A stretch of 64,000 bases of DNA from positions 103,501 through 167,500 of the forward strand of contig JBAJFG010000136.1 in assembly GCA_037903475.1 (NCBI GenBank), written 5' to 3'. The number at the start of each line of letters is the position of its first letter. Within the stretch, counting starts at the first letter, position 1. The notes under the pieces are model-generated. The model saw nothing but the letters and a program-made list of their open reading frames with translations, had not been told where the DNA came from and did no database searches. The position numbers were made by a program, and so were the translations under genes. This document shows positions 63,500 through 64,000 of this stretch, piece after piece. The DNA is from Ancylostoma caninum (Eukaryota; Nematoda; Chromadorea; Rhabditida; Ancylostomatidae).

Positions 63500-64000
63500 T
63501 ACTAAACAAAGCTCCGTAAGGTTGTTGAAGAGGTGAGCACGGAGCTTGGTGTTTTTCATCTTCTTCACTACGTCCTCGATGCTCTTATAAGCTCCTCTCC
63601 CGCTTCCTCCTGCCCAGCTCTGGAGCGAGGTGGTTCATCATGTTGACTTCCCGATCTAGATATACGTAGCTGGAGCATTCGGATATGGTCGTTCCGTTGA
63701 GCGAGAATGAAGCATTCGGGACCCATCCGTTTCTCATGAACATCGTCTTCGTCGGATTCAGTTGGAGACCGATCTTCCCACATGAGTCGTCGAAGTCGGC
63801 CAGCATCCGTTCCGTCTCACTGTTTGGCGTTATAAGGACGATGTCGTCAGCGAAGCGAAGATGGTTAAGTCGCCAGCCATCAACTTGCACTCCTATGCAA
63901 TCCCATTCGATGGTGATTTCGTCGTAGAATGGAGAAATCCTGGTTGTGAAGTTGCCGTAGAGCTCACGAAATATCTTGATGTGTTGAATAGGAACGCCCT
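63500..64000 (-). pseudogene. RTE-clade LINE reverse transcriptase fragment
   Basis: Minus strand, entering from the right edge: HIKIFRELYGNFTTRISPFY, then VDGWRLNHLRFADDIVLIT (catalytic FADD), LADFDDSCGKIGLQLN, KTMFMRNG, SECSSYVYLDREVN and NDLAPEL-like MMNHLAPELGRRKR. From there a frame change leads to SIEDVVKKMKNTKLRAHLFN and an early end near 63510. Between ITIE and the FADD block, the RGVRQGD block normally present is missing, an internal deletion of about 30 codons. This family is abundant in strongylid nematodes; the lineage inference rests on that. Confidence 0.9.

Overview
This window looks like a repeat-rich piece of a nematode genome, most likely a strongylid (hookworm-type) worm. 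I infer this from the RTE-clade LINE at the right edge, Tc1/mariner, Helitron and Gypsy relics, nematode-like splice sites, and two host genes spread over kilobases of nested transposons. There is no operon, prokaryotic gene, CRISPR array, rRNA or convincing tRNA. Species identity is inference.

Host genes. (1) Minus strand, 29784 to 25062: the first two coding exons of a RYBP/YAF2 orthologue (Polycomb PRC1 accessory factor). They encode a RanBP2-type zinc finger and the KGTSTRKPR motif, and are separated by a 4.5-kb intron filled with a three-level transposon nest. (2) Plus strand, 39908 to 48117: the first five coding exons of a FAF2/UBXD8-like gene (ER/lipid-droplet UBA, hairpin and UAS-domain protein of the p97 pathway). 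A 7.4-kb intron 2 is packed with foldback elements, a mariner and a minisatellite-bearing transposon. The remaining exons were not found. (3) A possible first exon of an unknown gene at 31992-32179.

Mobile elements by region. 0-3.9 kb: an unknown conserved ORF scrap, a mariner fossil and small palindromic MITEs. 4.0-10.2 kb: a Ty3/Gypsy tandem made of an RT/RNase H pseudogene fragment, a shared LTR, then gag, protease and a long unknown basic ORF ending in the second LTR. Neither half has an integrase, and both reading frames end at the same TGA inside the LTR. 10.6-16.5 kb: a palindromic foldback family (FB-B), a Tc1-like element with Sleeping-Beauty-like double inverted repeats, and a LINE tail. 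17-19.4 kb: a TCGAA-rich foldback element (FB-C) carrying a non-autonomous Helitron; the second FB-C copy at 25.4-27.8 kb is the exact empty site. 19.5-25 kb: tandem and dispersed repeats, a hAT MITE with an 8-bp target duplication and a 1.9-kb foldback. 30-39.8 kb: MITEs and palindromes. 40.7-45.2 kb and 51.1-54.2 kb: two copies of an element (call it H) carrying a 60-bp minisatellite; the second is split by a Mutator-like element with a 9-bp target duplication. 54.3-64 kb: a second Helitron (minus), Tc1-type MITEs, a CR1/Jockey-like RT pseudogene split by a MITE, more FB-B pieces and an RTE LINE fragment.

Most apparent long open frames here are palindromes, minisatellites or transposon remnants. 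The supported host coding sequence totals under 1 kb. Family names such as FB-B, FB-C and H are local labels for this window only.
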